DNA from: an uncultured Luminiphilus sp.
Lineage (GTDB): Bacteria; Pseudomonadota; Gammaproteobacteria; Pseudomonadales; Halieaceae
Length of the DNA stretch: 64,000 nt
Assembly (NCBI GenBank): GCA_943787485.1
Contig: CALSMP010000008.1
Coordinates: forward strand, 1-64,000
Reading direction: 5' to 3'
Numbering within the stretch: position 1 is the stretch's first letter; every line of letters begins with the position of its first letter. The notes under the pieces were generated by a model. The model made no database searches, was not told the DNA's origin, and saw nothing but the letters and a program-made list of their open reading frames with translations. A program made the translations under genes and the position numbers. This document shows, piece after piece, positions 18,391 to 28,800 of the stretch.

Positions 18391-20049
18391 TCAAATCGAT
18401 TGCTGTGCAAACTGTCGCTGACCCACTCGACAGATCAGCGGGTTGCTTTCAGTTACCGCATAATCTCGACTAAGGATCGTACTGACCGTGCGCCAACAAC
18501 TTTCCATCGCTTCAGGGGTCAAGGTCACCCGCGCCCAACCCCGATGCTCTGATTCCATTGCCACCAGTTCGCTGCTGCTTGCCATCAGCAAAGCTTGAAG
18601 CTGCTCGGCGGGTAAGGGAAAGTAATTTTCGATACCCGGACTGGATATACCCGGGCAGCCAACCTCAACACCCACAGGGACCCCTGCGGGATCGCGTAAG
18701 TTGAAGGCCCAACCATTGTGGGTATCCCCCGCGACGATGACGGGATTGGTGGCGTCCTCCAACAAGCGGGCAAAGACTCGATCCCGACTGGCAGGATAAC
18801 CATCCCATGCGTCGAGATTCATGGGTAACTGATATCCCGACAGTTTTACCATGCTGCCGATGTAGTCCCTGCTCCATTCGGGCAGCTCAACCTGGGCGAG
18901 CATCTCCTGCGAGAGTGCAGGCATGATGAGCTTACCCATTAGCACCTGCTGACCCACAAACTGCCAGGTCGCACCCCTACTTTTACTTGCAGCGAGCTGA
19001 TTATTGAACCAGTGATACTGGTCTGCCCCCAGCATCGTCCTCGCTGGATCATTTAAGCGAGCCTCCCGAAACTGCGCCGGTGAAAGCTTGGTTGCCATCA
19101 AGTCACGTCGATAATCAAGCTGCTCATCGCGACCCACGAGGCGAGTATCAAGCATAATGATATCGGCGAGGCTCCCTACCTTGAAGGAACGATAAATAGG
19201 CCCCTGATCGGTCTGGGCCGGTGTTCTGATCGGCAGCCACTCGTGATACACCCGTCGAGCAATCGCAATCCGCAGCGCAAAATCCCCCTCCCCCTCATTA
19301 TGATTTTGCGCACCGGCTTTCCACGTGTTGTTTGCCAGTTCATGATCATCCCACACACAAATCCAGGGGTGCGCGGCATGCGCTGCCTGCAAATCGGGAT
19401 CGGTGCGATAGTGCCCGTAGCGCTGCCGGTAATCCTCGAGGGTAAGAATTTCATGCGTCGGCTGAAGCCCCCGCCCCAGTTCTTCCACGACGACAGGATT
19501 GCTATAACCGTCTACAGCGTATTCATAAATATAGTCGCCAAGGTGCATGACCACATCGATCGGCGCCTCGGCGATATCGCGATAAGCATTGAAATAACCC
19601 TGTGGATAATTCGAACAAGAGCAAACACCAATTGAAAATCGATCACAGCGGCCCGCCGGCAAGGTTCGCGTACGACCTGGCGGCGAGATCACTCCGCTGA
19701 AAATAAATCGATACCAGTAGTGCCTGTCGGGCGTCAGACCCACGGCATCTATTTTGACGGTGTTGTCTCGTTGTGGGTCGGCAATAGCACTACCTTCTGC
19801 AACGACGCGCTCAAAGCCGTCGTCACTCGCTACCTGCCAACGCCCTTCGAGGCGCTCCAGCAACCCGCTCGAGGGGAGCACCCGTGTCCAAAGAATGACC
19901 CTGTCCGCCAGAGGATCACCACTGGCCACGCCGTGGGTGTAATAGGCGCTGGCTTCGCCATCGATCGCGAACCCGCGAAGGGATGCTGCACCAAACGTGG
20001 CTGTTACCCCGCGAATGGCATCTCTACGCCCAACCGTAAATGTCGTCAT
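18391..20049 (-). CDS. phoD: Alkaline phosphatase D (PhoD family)
   Basis: A 552-residue secreted phosphoesterase that would release phosphate from diesters and monoesters outside the cytoplasm. The N-terminus TVGRRDAIRG is a twin-arginine (Tat)-like signal, normal for PhoD. Family features are HGVASGDPLADRVILWTR, an N-terminal Fn3-like segment, SIGVCSCSNYPQGYFNAY, the metal ligands in HLGDYIYEY and WDDHELANN, and VIVAGDTHNGWAF near the C-terminus. PhoD enzymes need Ca2+ and Fe3+. No Pho box is obvious in the short upstream space. It is a single gene on the minus strand. Confidence 0.9.
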   Translation of the reverse strand: MTTFTVGRRDAIRGVTATFGAASLRGFAIDGEASAYYTHGVASGDPLADRVILWTRVLPSSGLLERLEGRWQVASDDGFERVVAEGSAIADPQRDNTVKIDAVGLTPDRHYWYRFIFSGVISPPGRTRTLPAGRCDRFSIGVCSCSNYPQGYFNAYRDIAEAPIDVVMHLGDYIYEYAVDGYSNPVVVEELGRGLQPTHEILTLEDYRQRYGHYRTDPDLQAAHAAHPWICVWDDHELANNTWKAGAQNHNEGEGDFALRIAIARRVYHEWLPIRTPAQTDQGPIYRSFKVGSLADIIMLDTRLVGRDEQLDYRRDLMATKLSPAQFREARLNDPARTMLGADQYHWFNNQLAASKSRGATWQFVGQQVLMGKLIMPALSQEMLAQVELPEWSRDYIGSMVKLSGYQLPMNLDAWDGYPASRDRVFARLLEDATNPVIVAGDTHNGWAFNLRDPAGVPVGVEVGCPGISSPGIENYFPLPAEQLQALLMASSSELVAMESEHRGWARVTLTPEAMESCWRTVSTILSRDYAVTESNPLICRVGQRQFAQQSI

Positions 20050-20115
20050 AGCGCTACCTCGTCAAAAAACCCATATCCTCAGGGAGCATAAGCTATTCCG
20101 AGCCACTGTAACCCG

Positions 20116-21174
20116 TTAAAACAGTTCGCCCGGCCGCATCGTTAGGGTGAATCGAAAGAAGGGGCTGCTCGATACATCAAACTCAATACCATCGGATTCG
20201 CCGCCCTCGGAAAATTGCAGACTGCGCATGCCGCCCACCCCCACGCTCAATCCGCCCCACAAACTGCCATACAACCGCCGTTGGTATTCGAGTCCGAGGT
20301 CAAACGCATTAAGATCCACTGCGACTTGGCCTGTTCCCCCGTTGATGGCCCAACCCGAACCCGAGTAGAGCCCTCCCAACCCAACAAACCAATCCCGACT
20401 GGGCGACCAAATCACCTGGGGCCAGGGCAGGATGCCGCTCACAGTCCAATCAGGGCTAAGCGTCCATGACACACCCACGTAGGGAAGCAGGTAACTTTCC
20501 AGAGATGAGGTGCTACCAAACACCCCAAACATCCACCAGATATCTGGATTATGGGTATAACGCGCAAAGGCACCGCCCATGGTTTGCCAGTAACTCTGGC
20601 CATTCGGAAGATCCGTGTCGTTATAGAAAGGGAGGACAAAAGCGAGGCCCTGCCATGCTTCATTCACCTGCTTTAAGTACCCCACGCCCAGTGCGGCACT
20701 GGTGACCGCGAAGTCATCGAGTTCGAGTGGGTTTTCCGGCTCGAGTGAAAATCGGGTGCGGCCCGCGTACAAGCCCAGAATAAGCGCATCGGTCGACGAG
20801 GTAAGAAACGGCAGACCCGCGGCCACGCTGCCGCCGGACTGCTGCATATTGAGCGGCGTACCGGGCTGGTTAAAATCTCTGACGCTAGCCTCATCGTAAA
20901 CCGCGCCCCCAGCATAGGCCAGAGGGAGAAACGGCGCCTTAGAGCGCGAGCGCGTAAAAACAAGTGATGAGTTTGCAAAGGCCTCGGCTTTGCGATCGAC
21001 GTACCGGCCCAACCACGTGCGCGGCTCCTCTGTCTCCTGAGGCAAAATAGCCTCTGACTGGAGGCCTTGCGCCACTCCATGAGTCGCGGTCAACGCGACC
21101 AGACAAGCAGATAAAAGACGGTACCACCATCTCTCTCGACGCCGCCGACCTTCCTGCCCTACCCTCATTGCCAC
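20116..21174 (-). CDS. Predicted outer-membrane beta-barrel protein (DUF6268-like)
   Basis: A 352-residue protein with a very basic N-terminus (GQEGRRRRERWWYR), a hydrophobic signal helix (LLSACLVALTATHG) and likely cleavage near VAQG. The mature part is rich in alternating hydrophobic strands, aromatic residues and Gly, and it ends in a terminal Phe (RPGELF), a common signal for outer-membrane assembly. The layout resembles DUF6268 outer-membrane proteins, which have no known function. It lies upstream of phoD on the same strand with 66 bases between; a shared transcript is possible. Confidence 0.7.
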   Translation of the reverse strand: MAMRVGQEGRRRRERWWYRLLSACLVALTATHGVAQGLQSEAILPQETEEPRTWLGRYVDRKAEAFANSSLVFTRSRSKAPFLPLAYAGGAVYDEASVRDFNQPGTPLNMQQSGGSVAAGLPFLTSSTDALILGLYAGRTRFSLEPENPLELDDFAVTSAALGVGYLKQVNEAWQGLAFVLPFYNDTDLPNGQSYWQTMGGAFARYTHNPDIWWMFGVFGSTSSLESYLLPYVGVSWTLSPDWTVSGILPWPQVIWSPSRDWFVGLGGLYSGSGWAINGGTGQVAVDLNAFDLGLEYQRRLYGSLWGGLSVGVGGMRSLQFSEGGESDGIEFDVSSSPFFRFTLTMRPGELF

Positions 21175-21347
21175 CCCATCACTTTCGCTCTAGCGCTTTC
21201 CCCGCACACAGCCACCACTACCGGCAACGGCCCGAGACAACGCTGAATCAGCAAACTTCTGTTATTGTACGACCTCGCACGCGAGCACCAAACCGCCACG
21301 GCCCATTTTCAATGTCTATTGACGTCAACAATTCTCAGGACTCATCC

Positions 21348-22391
21348 ATGCAGCACTCGCCTTGGCGGTTTTGCACCGCACCATGCATGGATTGGACAGA
21401 TCGCCACTGCCGGTATTTCTGGCGCCAATTATCGCGCCGAAGTCGCGTCTACACGGAAATGGTGACCACGGGCGCCCTGCTGCATGGTGACGTAGCACGC
21501 CACCTGCGCTTTAACGAGCAAGAACATCCGGTTGCGTTGCAATTGGGCGGTGCCGAACCGGACGAACTTGCCCAATGTGCCAGACTCGCTGAAGACTGGG
21601 GCTATGATGAAGTCAATCTTAACTGCGGCTGTCCCTCTGACCGCGTCCAAAACGGCCGCTTTGGGGCCTGTCTGATGCTGGAGCCCGAGCGCGTGAGGAA
21701 TTGCATCGCCGCGATGCGAGACGCCAGCTCAATTCCCATCACGGTTAAGCAGCGAATAGGTATCGACGACCAGGAAGACTACAGCATGTTCCGCGACTTT
21801 GTAGGCACCGTCGCCTCGGGTGGCTGTTCGGTGTTTATTGTTCACGCGCGTAATGCGTGGCTTCAGGGGCTATCTCCGAAAGAAAACCGCGATATACCCC
21901 CCTTAAATTATGACTGGGTGCATCGACTTAAGGAGGACTTTCCCTCGTTAACAGTGGTGCTCAACGGCGGCATCACCTCACTCAAGGAATGCCTTGAGCA
22001 TCTACAGCGAGTCGACGGTGTCATGCTGGGGCGAGCCGCATACCAAACCCCCTGGCTCCTTGGGGAAGTCGACTCCACCTTATTCGACCTTGCCGACCCC
22101 GTGAAAACACGGACAGAGGTGATCGACGCGATGGTTCCCTACGTTGAGAGCCACTTGCAACAGGGCGGCAAGTTACACCATATCAGCCGCCACCTGCTTG
22201 GATTGTATTCGCAGCAACCCGGCGGGCGCCAATTCCGTCGAGCCCTAAGCGAAAATGCGCACAAGGATGATGCTACGCTGGACACACTGCTAGAGGCTGT
22301 TGAGCTTTGCACCGTTGCCGCGCAGGCTTCCGCAAATCATCAGCGTTCATTGACCACCGACTATGCTTCAGGCGAGAAAGGTACCTTATGA
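21348..22391 (+). CDS. dusA: tRNA-dihydrouridine synthase A
   Basis: A 347-residue FMN enzyme that reduces uridine 20/20a in the tRNA D loop using NADPH. DusA features are [49 protein letters not shown] with the catalytic Cys, [16 protein letters not shown] and [13 protein letters not shown] chose ATG 21348, preceded by CAGGA at 8 bases, giving a family-length protein; ATG 21312 adds 12 residues without a ribosome site, and the track start further upstream is implausible. The stop overlaps the tal start as ATGA, so the two are translationally coupled. Confidence 0.93.
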   Translation: MQHSPWRFCTAPCMDWTDRHCRYFWRQLSRRSRVYTEMVTTGALLHGDVARHLRFNEQEHPVALQLGGAEPDELAQCARLAEDWGYDEVNLNCGCPSDRVQNGRFGACLMLEPERVRNCIAAMRDASSIPITVKQRIGIDDQEDYSMFRDFVGTVASGGCSVFIVHARNAWLQGLSPKENRDIPPLNYDWVHRLKEDFPSLTVVLNGGITSLKECLEHLQRVDGVMLGRAAYQTPWLLGEVDSTLFDLADPVKTRTEVIDAMVPYVESHLQQGGKLHHISRHLLGLYSQQPGGRQFRRALSENAHKDDATLDTLLEAVELCTVAAQASANHQRSLTTDYASGEKGTL

Positions 22392-23311
22392 ATAAGCTTG
22401 ATCAACTGAGAACGATGACCGAGGTAGTGGCCGACACCGGTGATATAGACGCCATCACCCGCCTCAAACCCCAGGACGCCACCACCAATCCGTCGCTGCT
22501 ATTAAAAGCGGCGCAATTACCTCGCTTTGCCGATGCCTTACACGCATCAAAGTCGGGATCGAAATCCGTCGCCGAAGCCAGTGATCAATTTGCCGTCAGC
22601 GTTGGCGCTGAAATCGTCACCATTATTCCTGGGCGGATAAGCACTGAAGTTGATTCGCGCCTGTCTTTCGACACCGCCGCCACGATCAAAAAAGCCCAGC
22701 AGCTGATTGAGCTTTACGCCAAACGCGGGGTTGATAAGAGCCGCGTGCTGATCAAAATTGCCGCTACCTGGGAGGGCATTCGCGCAGCAGAGACGCTCGA
22801 GCGCAACGGCATTAATTGCAATCTCACGCTCCTATTTGGGTTTTCACAGGCGCAGGCCTGCGCCGATGCCGGTGCGTTTCTTATTTCGCCCTTTGTTGGG
22901 CGTATTCTCGATTGGTACAAGGCAAACACCGATCTCGCTATCGAAACTGCAGAGCAAGACCCGGGCGTGCAATCAGTCACCCGCATCTATCATCATTACA
23001 AAACCCACGGCTACAAAACGGTTGTTATGGGAGCGAGCTTCCGCAATGTCGGTGAAATTGAGGCTCTTGCTGGATGCGATCGACTCACGATCAGTCCCGA
23101 CCTGCTGGATGCACTAGAGAGCGACGAAAGTGAGTTACCAAGACTTTTAACTAAGGCTGATACGAGTCAACCAGCGCTCCCTCCATTGGCAGAAAGCGAG
23201 TTTCGCTGGGATCTCAATGAAGATCAAATGGCCACCGAAAAACTCGCCGAGGGCATACGAAAGTTTACTGCGGACCAAATTGCGCTCGAAAAAATGCTCA
23301 GCGAGCTCTAG
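22388..23311 (+). CDS. tal: Transaldolase
   Basis: A 307-residue class I transaldolase of the TalA/TalB type, moving a dihydroxyacetone unit from sedoheptulose 7-phosphate to glyceraldehyde 3-phosphate in the pentose phosphate pathway. Features are [33 protein letters not shown], the Schiff-base Lys in [32 protein letters not shown] and [12 protein letters not shown]. Length is slightly short of E. coli TalB (317). It starts inside the dusA stop (ATGA). Its end overlaps the convergent STAS gene by 4 bases, so no terminator separates them. Confidence 0.95.
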   Translation: MNKLDQLRTMTEVVADTGDIDAITRLKPQDATTNPSLLLKAAQLPRFADALHASKSGSKSVAEASDQFAVSVGAEIVTIIPGRISTEVDSRLSFDTAATIKKAQQLIELYAKRGVDKSRVLIKIAATWEGIRAAETLERNGINCNLTLLFGFSQAQACADAGAFLISPFVGRILDWYKANTDLAIETAEQDPGVQSVTRIYHHYKTHGYKTVVMGASFRNVGEIEALAGCDRLTISPDLLDALESDESELPRLLTKADTSQPALPPLAESEFRWDLNEDQMATEKLAEGIRKFTADQIALEKMLSEL

Positions 23312-23784
23312 GTTGCCTCTAGGGTCCTGACCAAATCCTGAAAGGCATCACGATTGGCCTCACTCATGGCCATGAGTGTCTTGTGTGCTTCGATCACGCG
23401 CTCTCTAATCTCAGACTCGGTTGATGGATGCGCGGGAATATCATGCGTGTAGCCCTCGCACGCTTCGTTGCGGACGTCAAATAGCTGGGCAAAACCCATA
23501 GTCTGTAACAGCCGGTCGATGCCGGGATTGGCGCTGAAAATAGTCGGCCGAAACCCAAATTTCTCGTGGGTTTTGATCGCTAATTTCGCCAACATGCCCA
23601 AGGTGGTGCTGTCGAGCCCAGTGGCCCCCGTGACATCCACCCAGACAGAAAGAAACTCTTGATCATTGAACACGCGCTCAAAGTACTCTTCGAGTGCGGT
23701 ACACATCACCAGCCGCACGTCACCCTCAAGGCGCAGCAAATGCGCACCCTGATTTTTTGCCGCACTAATACGACAGCCAGTCAT
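23308..23784 (-). CDS. STAS-domain anti-sigma factor antagonist
   Basis: A 158-residue protein with a SpoIIAA/RsbV-like STAS domain over the first ~100 residues. The phosphorylatable Ser is expected in [14 protein letters not shown] (about residue 59). The C-terminal ~50 residues are helical and unassigned. It overlaps the upstream PP2C phosphatase gene by 4 bases (ATGA). Such pairs form partner-switching modules in which the phosphatase dephosphorylates the STAS protein to free or capture an anti-sigma factor. The Pseudomonas HsbR-HsbA pair is a possible parallel. No anti-sigma kinase is adjacent. Confidence 0.87.
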   Translation of the reverse strand: MTGCRISAAKNQGAHLLRLEGDVRLVMCTALEEYFERVFNDQEFLSVWVDVTGATGLDSTTLGMLAKLAIKTHEKFGFRPTIFSANPGIDRLLQTMGFAQLFDVRNEACEGYTHDIPAHPSTESEIRERVIEAHKTLMAMSEANRDAFQDLVRTLEAT

Positions 23785-24983
23785 GCCAACCCTCGCGAAA
23801 TGAACAGCACGGCGACGTCATCCGGCAGGTGATTTCGATCCACATGGTCCAGCCCCAACCGCTCCCAAAGCTCACTGGGCTTGGCAACGGAGCCCTCAAG
23901 ACGCTTGAGCAGTGCCGCCTCTTTCTCCAACAAGTCCTTTTCATCCAGCAGCTCCAGTATGCCATCGGATAGCACCGACAGAATAAACTCATCCGGCGTT
24001 TGAATCGTGATCGCCTCATAGGCAGCATCGGGCACCAGCCCGACCGGCGGACCTTCACCCTCCAGGTAGTGAATCCCCTCATGGGTAAGCAGTATGGGGA
24101 GCGGGAGATGCCCTGCCACGCTGTAGGTAAGTGCACCGGTTTTAAAATTCAAACTTCCCACCACCATCGTGGCGTATTTGTTGAGCTCCAGCTCCAACAG
24201 CTCGCTGTTGGCAAGGGAGAGCATCTTCACTGGCGAGGTCACCGTGGTGTCCTGGCGCCGCAGGTAATCTGAGCGTTTGCGGGCGAATAAATTCTTCAGC
24301 AGCACTGTCGCAAACGCTGACGAACTGCCGTGCCCCGACACGTCCGCCAGAAAAAACACCACCTGATCGTCGCTGACTTGAAAGTAGTCGGCAAAGTCGC
24401 CACTGAGGTAAAGCGATGTGAAGATTTTCTGACTGAACCAAAATCCGTTTACCTGCAGAGAGCCGGAGGGTAGCAGCGCCATCTGTACCTGACGTCCGGC
24501 CTGCTGGTCTTGCTGTAACATTCGCAGCGAGTGGCGTAGCTCCTGGTTGGTTTGCTCCAGATTTTCCTTACTTTCCTTAAGCTCACGCTGAAGTCGATGA
24601 TGCGTGACGCAGCGGCCGATCGCATGTCGCAGCAAGCCGGGGCGTTCCTGCGGCCTGACGAAAAAATCCGCAGCCCCCAGACCCAATGCAGTGGCCATCG
24701 AATCCACATCTCTATCCTCGGCGACAACAATGACAGGCACTTGAACGTCGAAATTTCGCATTGCACGGCGCACTGAGGACCAGGACACATTCGATAATCC
24801 CGCATTGCAGAGCACACAATCGTAGGGACTGTCCTCACCCAACACACCCTCGATGTCAGGCACCTCAGATAAATAATCAAAACTGAATTGTGGTGCGTCC
24901 AATGCCTCGACTAGCAAATCAGCGCGAACCTGCTGGTCATCTACAACCAGAATAGCGCCTTCCTGGGCCTGCAGCTCCATCAC
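23781..24983 (-). CDS. Receiver-PP2C phosphatase (RsbU/HsbR-like)
   Basis: A 400-residue cytoplasmic protein: a receiver-like domain (1-125), a coiled coil (~130-165, LQRELKESKENLEQTNQEL) and a PP2C-type SpoIIE phosphatase domain (~165-400) with DFADYFQVSDDQVVFFLADVSGHG, VAGHLPLPILL, and DGILELLDEKD as metal-binding segments. It should dephosphorylate the STAS partner encoded by the next gene (4-base overlap). In the receiver the first acidic pair is kept (VVDDQQ), but the phospho-acceptor Asp position reads VLCNAGL, an Asn. The domain probably does not accept phosphate in the usual way and may sense something else or act constitutively. Confidence 0.88.
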   Translation of the reverse strand: MMELQAQEGAILVVDDQQVRADLLVEALDAPQFSFDYLSEVPDIEGVLGEDSPYDCVLCNAGLSNVSWSSVRRAMRNFDVQVPVIVVAEDRDVDSMATALGLGAADFFVRPQERPGLLRHAIGRCVTHHRLQRELKESKENLEQTNQELRHSLRMLQQDQQAGRQVQMALLPSGSLQVNGFWFSQKIFTSLYLSGDFADYFQVSDDQVVFFLADVSGHGSSSAFATVLLKNLFARKRSDYLRRQDTTVTSPVKMLSLANSELLELELNKYATMVVGSLNFKTGALTYSVAGHLPLPILLTHEGIHYLEGEGPPVGLVPDAAYEAITIQTPDEFILSVLSDGILELLDEKDLLEKEAALLKRLEGSVAKPSELWERLGLDHVDRNHLPDDVAVLFISRGLA

Positions 24984-25005
24984 TCGAACTCACACTCCAT
25001 AGGGA

Positions 25006-25716
25006 TCAGAGGTCGTCCTCTTCCCAACCGTCATCAAATTCAGAAAAGTCATCGATAACCTGCCCGTCCGAGATCTGAATGCGGCGCTGCTGTAGGTACG
25101 CATCACGTAGAAAGATATACTGATCGCCAGAAAGTAACTCATCGGCACCCAGCAGCCCCGCACGCAGGTCCACTAAATTGAACACTCGCAATCCCCAAGC
25201 GGGTTCCGAATCGCCAAGCTGGCCGAGGGGCGAGGCGTAGGCATCAAACGCGGTGCCCACAGAAGAACGGAGCGTGCGCGGCCCCAAAAATGGCACCATC
25301 ACAAACGGTCCTTGTGGGACGCCCCATATCGCCAGCGTGTGACCAAAATCAGTTTGATACTGGGGGACCCCCAATTTTGACGCGACGTCAAACAGACCAA
25401 AAATGCCAACGGTTGAGTTGATGATGACGCGCCCCACATTTTCGAGGCCTTGATCGACACGACCCTGCAAAAAGCCATTGAGGGCTCCATTGACATCAAG
25501 AAGGTTGTTGAAGAAGTTATTAACGCCCACGCGTCCGAACTCGGGCATGATGTAGGCATAGCCTTGCGCCACCGGTTTTACGAGATAAGCGTCGGCCGTG
25601 TTATTGAAACTGTAAATCGATCGGTTAAAGGATTCCCAAGGATCTTCACTGGCGTGCAGAGGGGGGGCGAAATATCCCACCAACCAAAATCCCAAAACGA
25701 TTATGCGATGTTGCAT
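25006..25716 (-). CDS. mlaA: MlaA/VacJ family outer-membrane lipid asymmetry protein
   Basis: A 236-residue protein of the MlaA family, which removes misplaced phospholipids from the outer leaflet of the outer membrane and passes them to the MlaC shuttle. Motifs are DPWESFNRSIYSFNNTADAY, NNFFNNLLDVNGALNGFLQG, GRVIINSTVGIFGLFDVA, TLAIWGVPQGPFVMVPFLGPRT. The signal peptide (IIVLGFWLVGYFAPPLHASED) has no lipobox Cys, unlike E. coli MlaA, so it is probably not lipidated. The C-terminus is strongly acidic (DDFSEFDDGWEEDDL). It lies just upstream of the RsbU-like gene, 22 bases apart on the same strand. Confidence 0.92.
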   Translation of the reverse strand: MQHRIIVLGFWLVGYFAPPLHASEDPWESFNRSIYSFNNTADAYLVKPVAQGYAYIMPEFGRVGVNNFFNNLLDVNGALNGFLQGRVDQGLENVGRVIINSTVGIFGLFDVASKLGVPQYQTDFGHTLAIWGVPQGPFVMVPFLGPRTLRSSVGTAFDAYASPLGQLGDSEPAWGLRVFNLVDLRAGLLGADELLSGDQYIFLRDAYLQQRRIQISDGQVIDDFSEFDDGWEEDDL

Positions 25717-25896
25717 TTCTGACCTCTACCCACTGAGTGTCACTGAGCTTCGCTGACCCGGCGCCATCCATCGCCAACCGTACCAGAGCGACGGCCGCGA
25801 GGCGATGACCCTTTATGGGGAAAATGTGGGGAAATCCGCACTGATCTCCACACCCCTGTCCTGTCCTGCACTACCCTGCTCAGCCCGGCAGCTAAT

Positions 25897-28800
25897 CTAT
25901 CGGGGGTTGGCCGTGAGCCACCCGAGGACGCGCTGCCACTGCTCATCGAGACGCTTGACTGAAACAGGTATCTTGGTTCCAAGCTGCTGCGCAAACAGCG
26001 AAATACGAAACTCCTCAAGCATCCATCGGTACTGAGAAGCGACATCGCTCAGCACTAGCAGGCCGGGATAACCTACTAACTGCTCGTCCAATCGATCAGT
26101 TGCACTGGCCATCAGCGTCATGTTCTTCTGATCCTTCGCATAGAGGCCACTGAGGCGCTCAACCCGATAGGTGATTCCCTTGGCGTACCGAGGGTATTGC
26201 TCAAGCCAAATCCACGGAGCAAGTGACAGGCTGCCGGGTGCAAACAAGCCATCAATTTGGCGATCCACGTCTGAACGGCTATCCGCATAGTCGTTGGCGC
26301 CGTAGCGCTGCAGATGGGCTTTCGCTGCAGCGAGCGGACGCAGTGCCGTCAGTATCAGACGCTCGAGCTCCTGCGCTTTGGACACCCACCGACCTTTTGA
26401 GGCTGCCAGCAGGGCATTAAATTCCTCCTCGGATCGCGGTAAGGGGCCCTCGTGTAGATTCAACAGAGCCACCTTACACATCTCGGCCACCAGGTCATTG
26501 CGCGCCAGACCGCATCCCGCCAAGGCCAAGGCCGCTTCATTACTCGACAGCAGCTGTTTGCGCAGGGTTTTTACCGTCTGAGCACTGCGCTTCATCACCA
26601 AGGCAGCCACGCCATCCCGATGAGCGACCATCGCCTCTGCCTGATAGTCCAACAGCTCGACCGCAATGCGCTCACCATAATCAACAACCGCGGGGAAAGA
26701 AACCACCTTCATTCCTGCGGCCTGTGATTTCCACTGGGCGGGCAAGGCACCAAAGTCCCATCTCTCAACCTGATCGCGACGGGGAAAATCCGAGGCAGGC
26801 GTCACTCCAGCGCCTGCCGCTGCTTGCCTGAATTGAGCGACGAGCGCAGCCATATCCCGACTTTCCGCCAGTAACCGCCCGCGTTCATCGACCACGCGTA
26901 TGTTCATCTGATAGTACTCGTCAAGCGTGTCTATCGACCAATCTGCACTGGGAATGCGTAGGCGCCGCTTGGTGGACAAGGCCTTGCCGAGTGCCTCAGT
27001 TAGCGGCACGTCGTCGGGCTTCATTTCCGCTAACAGGTCATCCACCACATCCGGCACCGGCACTAATTGTTTGCGAAGTTGCTTGGGCAGACCTTTGACA
27101 AGCGCAATGCATTTCTCCCGGAGTAAGCCGGGAACAAGCCACTCAAACCGGTAACGCGGCGCCCTATTGAGCAATGCCAGCGGCACGGTTACTGAAACCC
27201 CATCGCGATCTTTTCCGGGCTCGAACCGATAGGTAAGTCGGTAGAGGTTGTCTCCCCATTCTAATGCTGAGGGAAACTGCTCGAGGAGTTCGCTGCCGGG
27301 GTCGCGGGTGAGAATGTGGGACCTTGCGAGACGTAACTGCTTGTCGGCGTTGGGCTCTGCGCGCAGCCATTTTTCTAAGGTCCCGGCACTGACGCAGTCA
27401 GCTGGAATTCGCTCGTCGTAGAACTGAAACAGCGCCTCTTCATCGACTAGCAAGTCTTGCCTGCGCACCCGGGACTCCAAATCCTGAACCCCGCGTATTT
27501 GAGCCATGTTTGCCTTAAGAAAATCCGGCGGCGACTTGTAATTGCCTGTGACGAGCCCCTCCCGAATGAACAGCTGGCGAGATTCCTCAGGGGCAATATC
27601 ACCAAAATGAACCCGGCGACCATCGCTGATGATCAGGCCAAACAGGGAGACCCGCTCCGTGGCCATCACCCGCCCAGAGCGCTGCTGCCAAGCCGGCTCA
27701 TAGTAGTGCCGCTTAAGCAGATACGGGTTGGTTTTCAGCAGCCAGTCCGGCTCAATCGCTGCACACTGCCTCGCAAAAACCTTCGTTGTCTCAACGATTT
27801 CCGCGGCGACGACCCACTTTGGGGGTTTCTTGAACAAACGCGATCCCGGGAAGATTTGCACCTTTCTATTGCGGGCAGCATTGAATAGCCGGCCCTCATC
27901 CTGCTGCGCAATCTGTCCCAAAAATCCAGCCAGTAGCGCCCGATGCACCCCCTCATAGTGGTGCTCATCGGGCAGGTTGGCGCGCACCTTGTATCCCAGC
28001 TGTCGACTCGCTACGACGAGCTGGCTGTGGATGTCTCGCCACTCCCGAAGCCGGAGATACGATAAAAACTCCTGCTTAAGGCGCTTGCGAAACTGATTTT
28101 GACTCAGAGCTTGGCGCTGATCCTCGACGTACTTCCATAAATTTACCCAGCTGAGGAAATCCGAGGCTTCGTGCTGAAAGCGTGCGTGTGCCTGATCAGA
28201 TTGAGCCTGCTTTTCCGACGGCCGTTCCCGCGGATCCTGCACCGACAGCGCGCTAACAATCACCAGCGTTTCGGTTAACGCGTTGTGCTCCCCCGCCTCC
28301 AGGATGATGCGGGCGAGTTTGGGGTCAATCGGAAGGCGCGCCATTTTTCGTCCGAGACCGGTCAACTTGCCGCGCTCAGAGACTGCCCCAAGCTCCTCCA
28401 ACAGTTTGTAGCCCTCCCGAATCATTGACGCCTCAGGCTTGTCGATAAAGGGGAACGCGCCGACTTTGCCGAGCCGCAACTCAAGCATTCGCAAGATGAC
28501 CGCCGCCAGATTGGTGCGGAGAATCTCCGGATCAGTAAACTCGGAACGGGCGAGAAAATCCTCTTCGCTGTAAAGGCGAAAGCACACCCCTGCGGCTACG
28601 CGACCACACCGCCCTTTACGTTGATTGGCACTGGCCTGAGAAATTTTCTCGATGGGTAGTCTCTGCAAGCGGGACCGGTAGTTGTAGCGACTGACTCTGG
28701 CCGTACCAGTATCGATAACATAGCGAATACCAGGCACCGTCAAAGACGTCTCCGCCACATTGGTAGCCAGTATGACGCGCAACCCAGCACCGCTAGGGTT

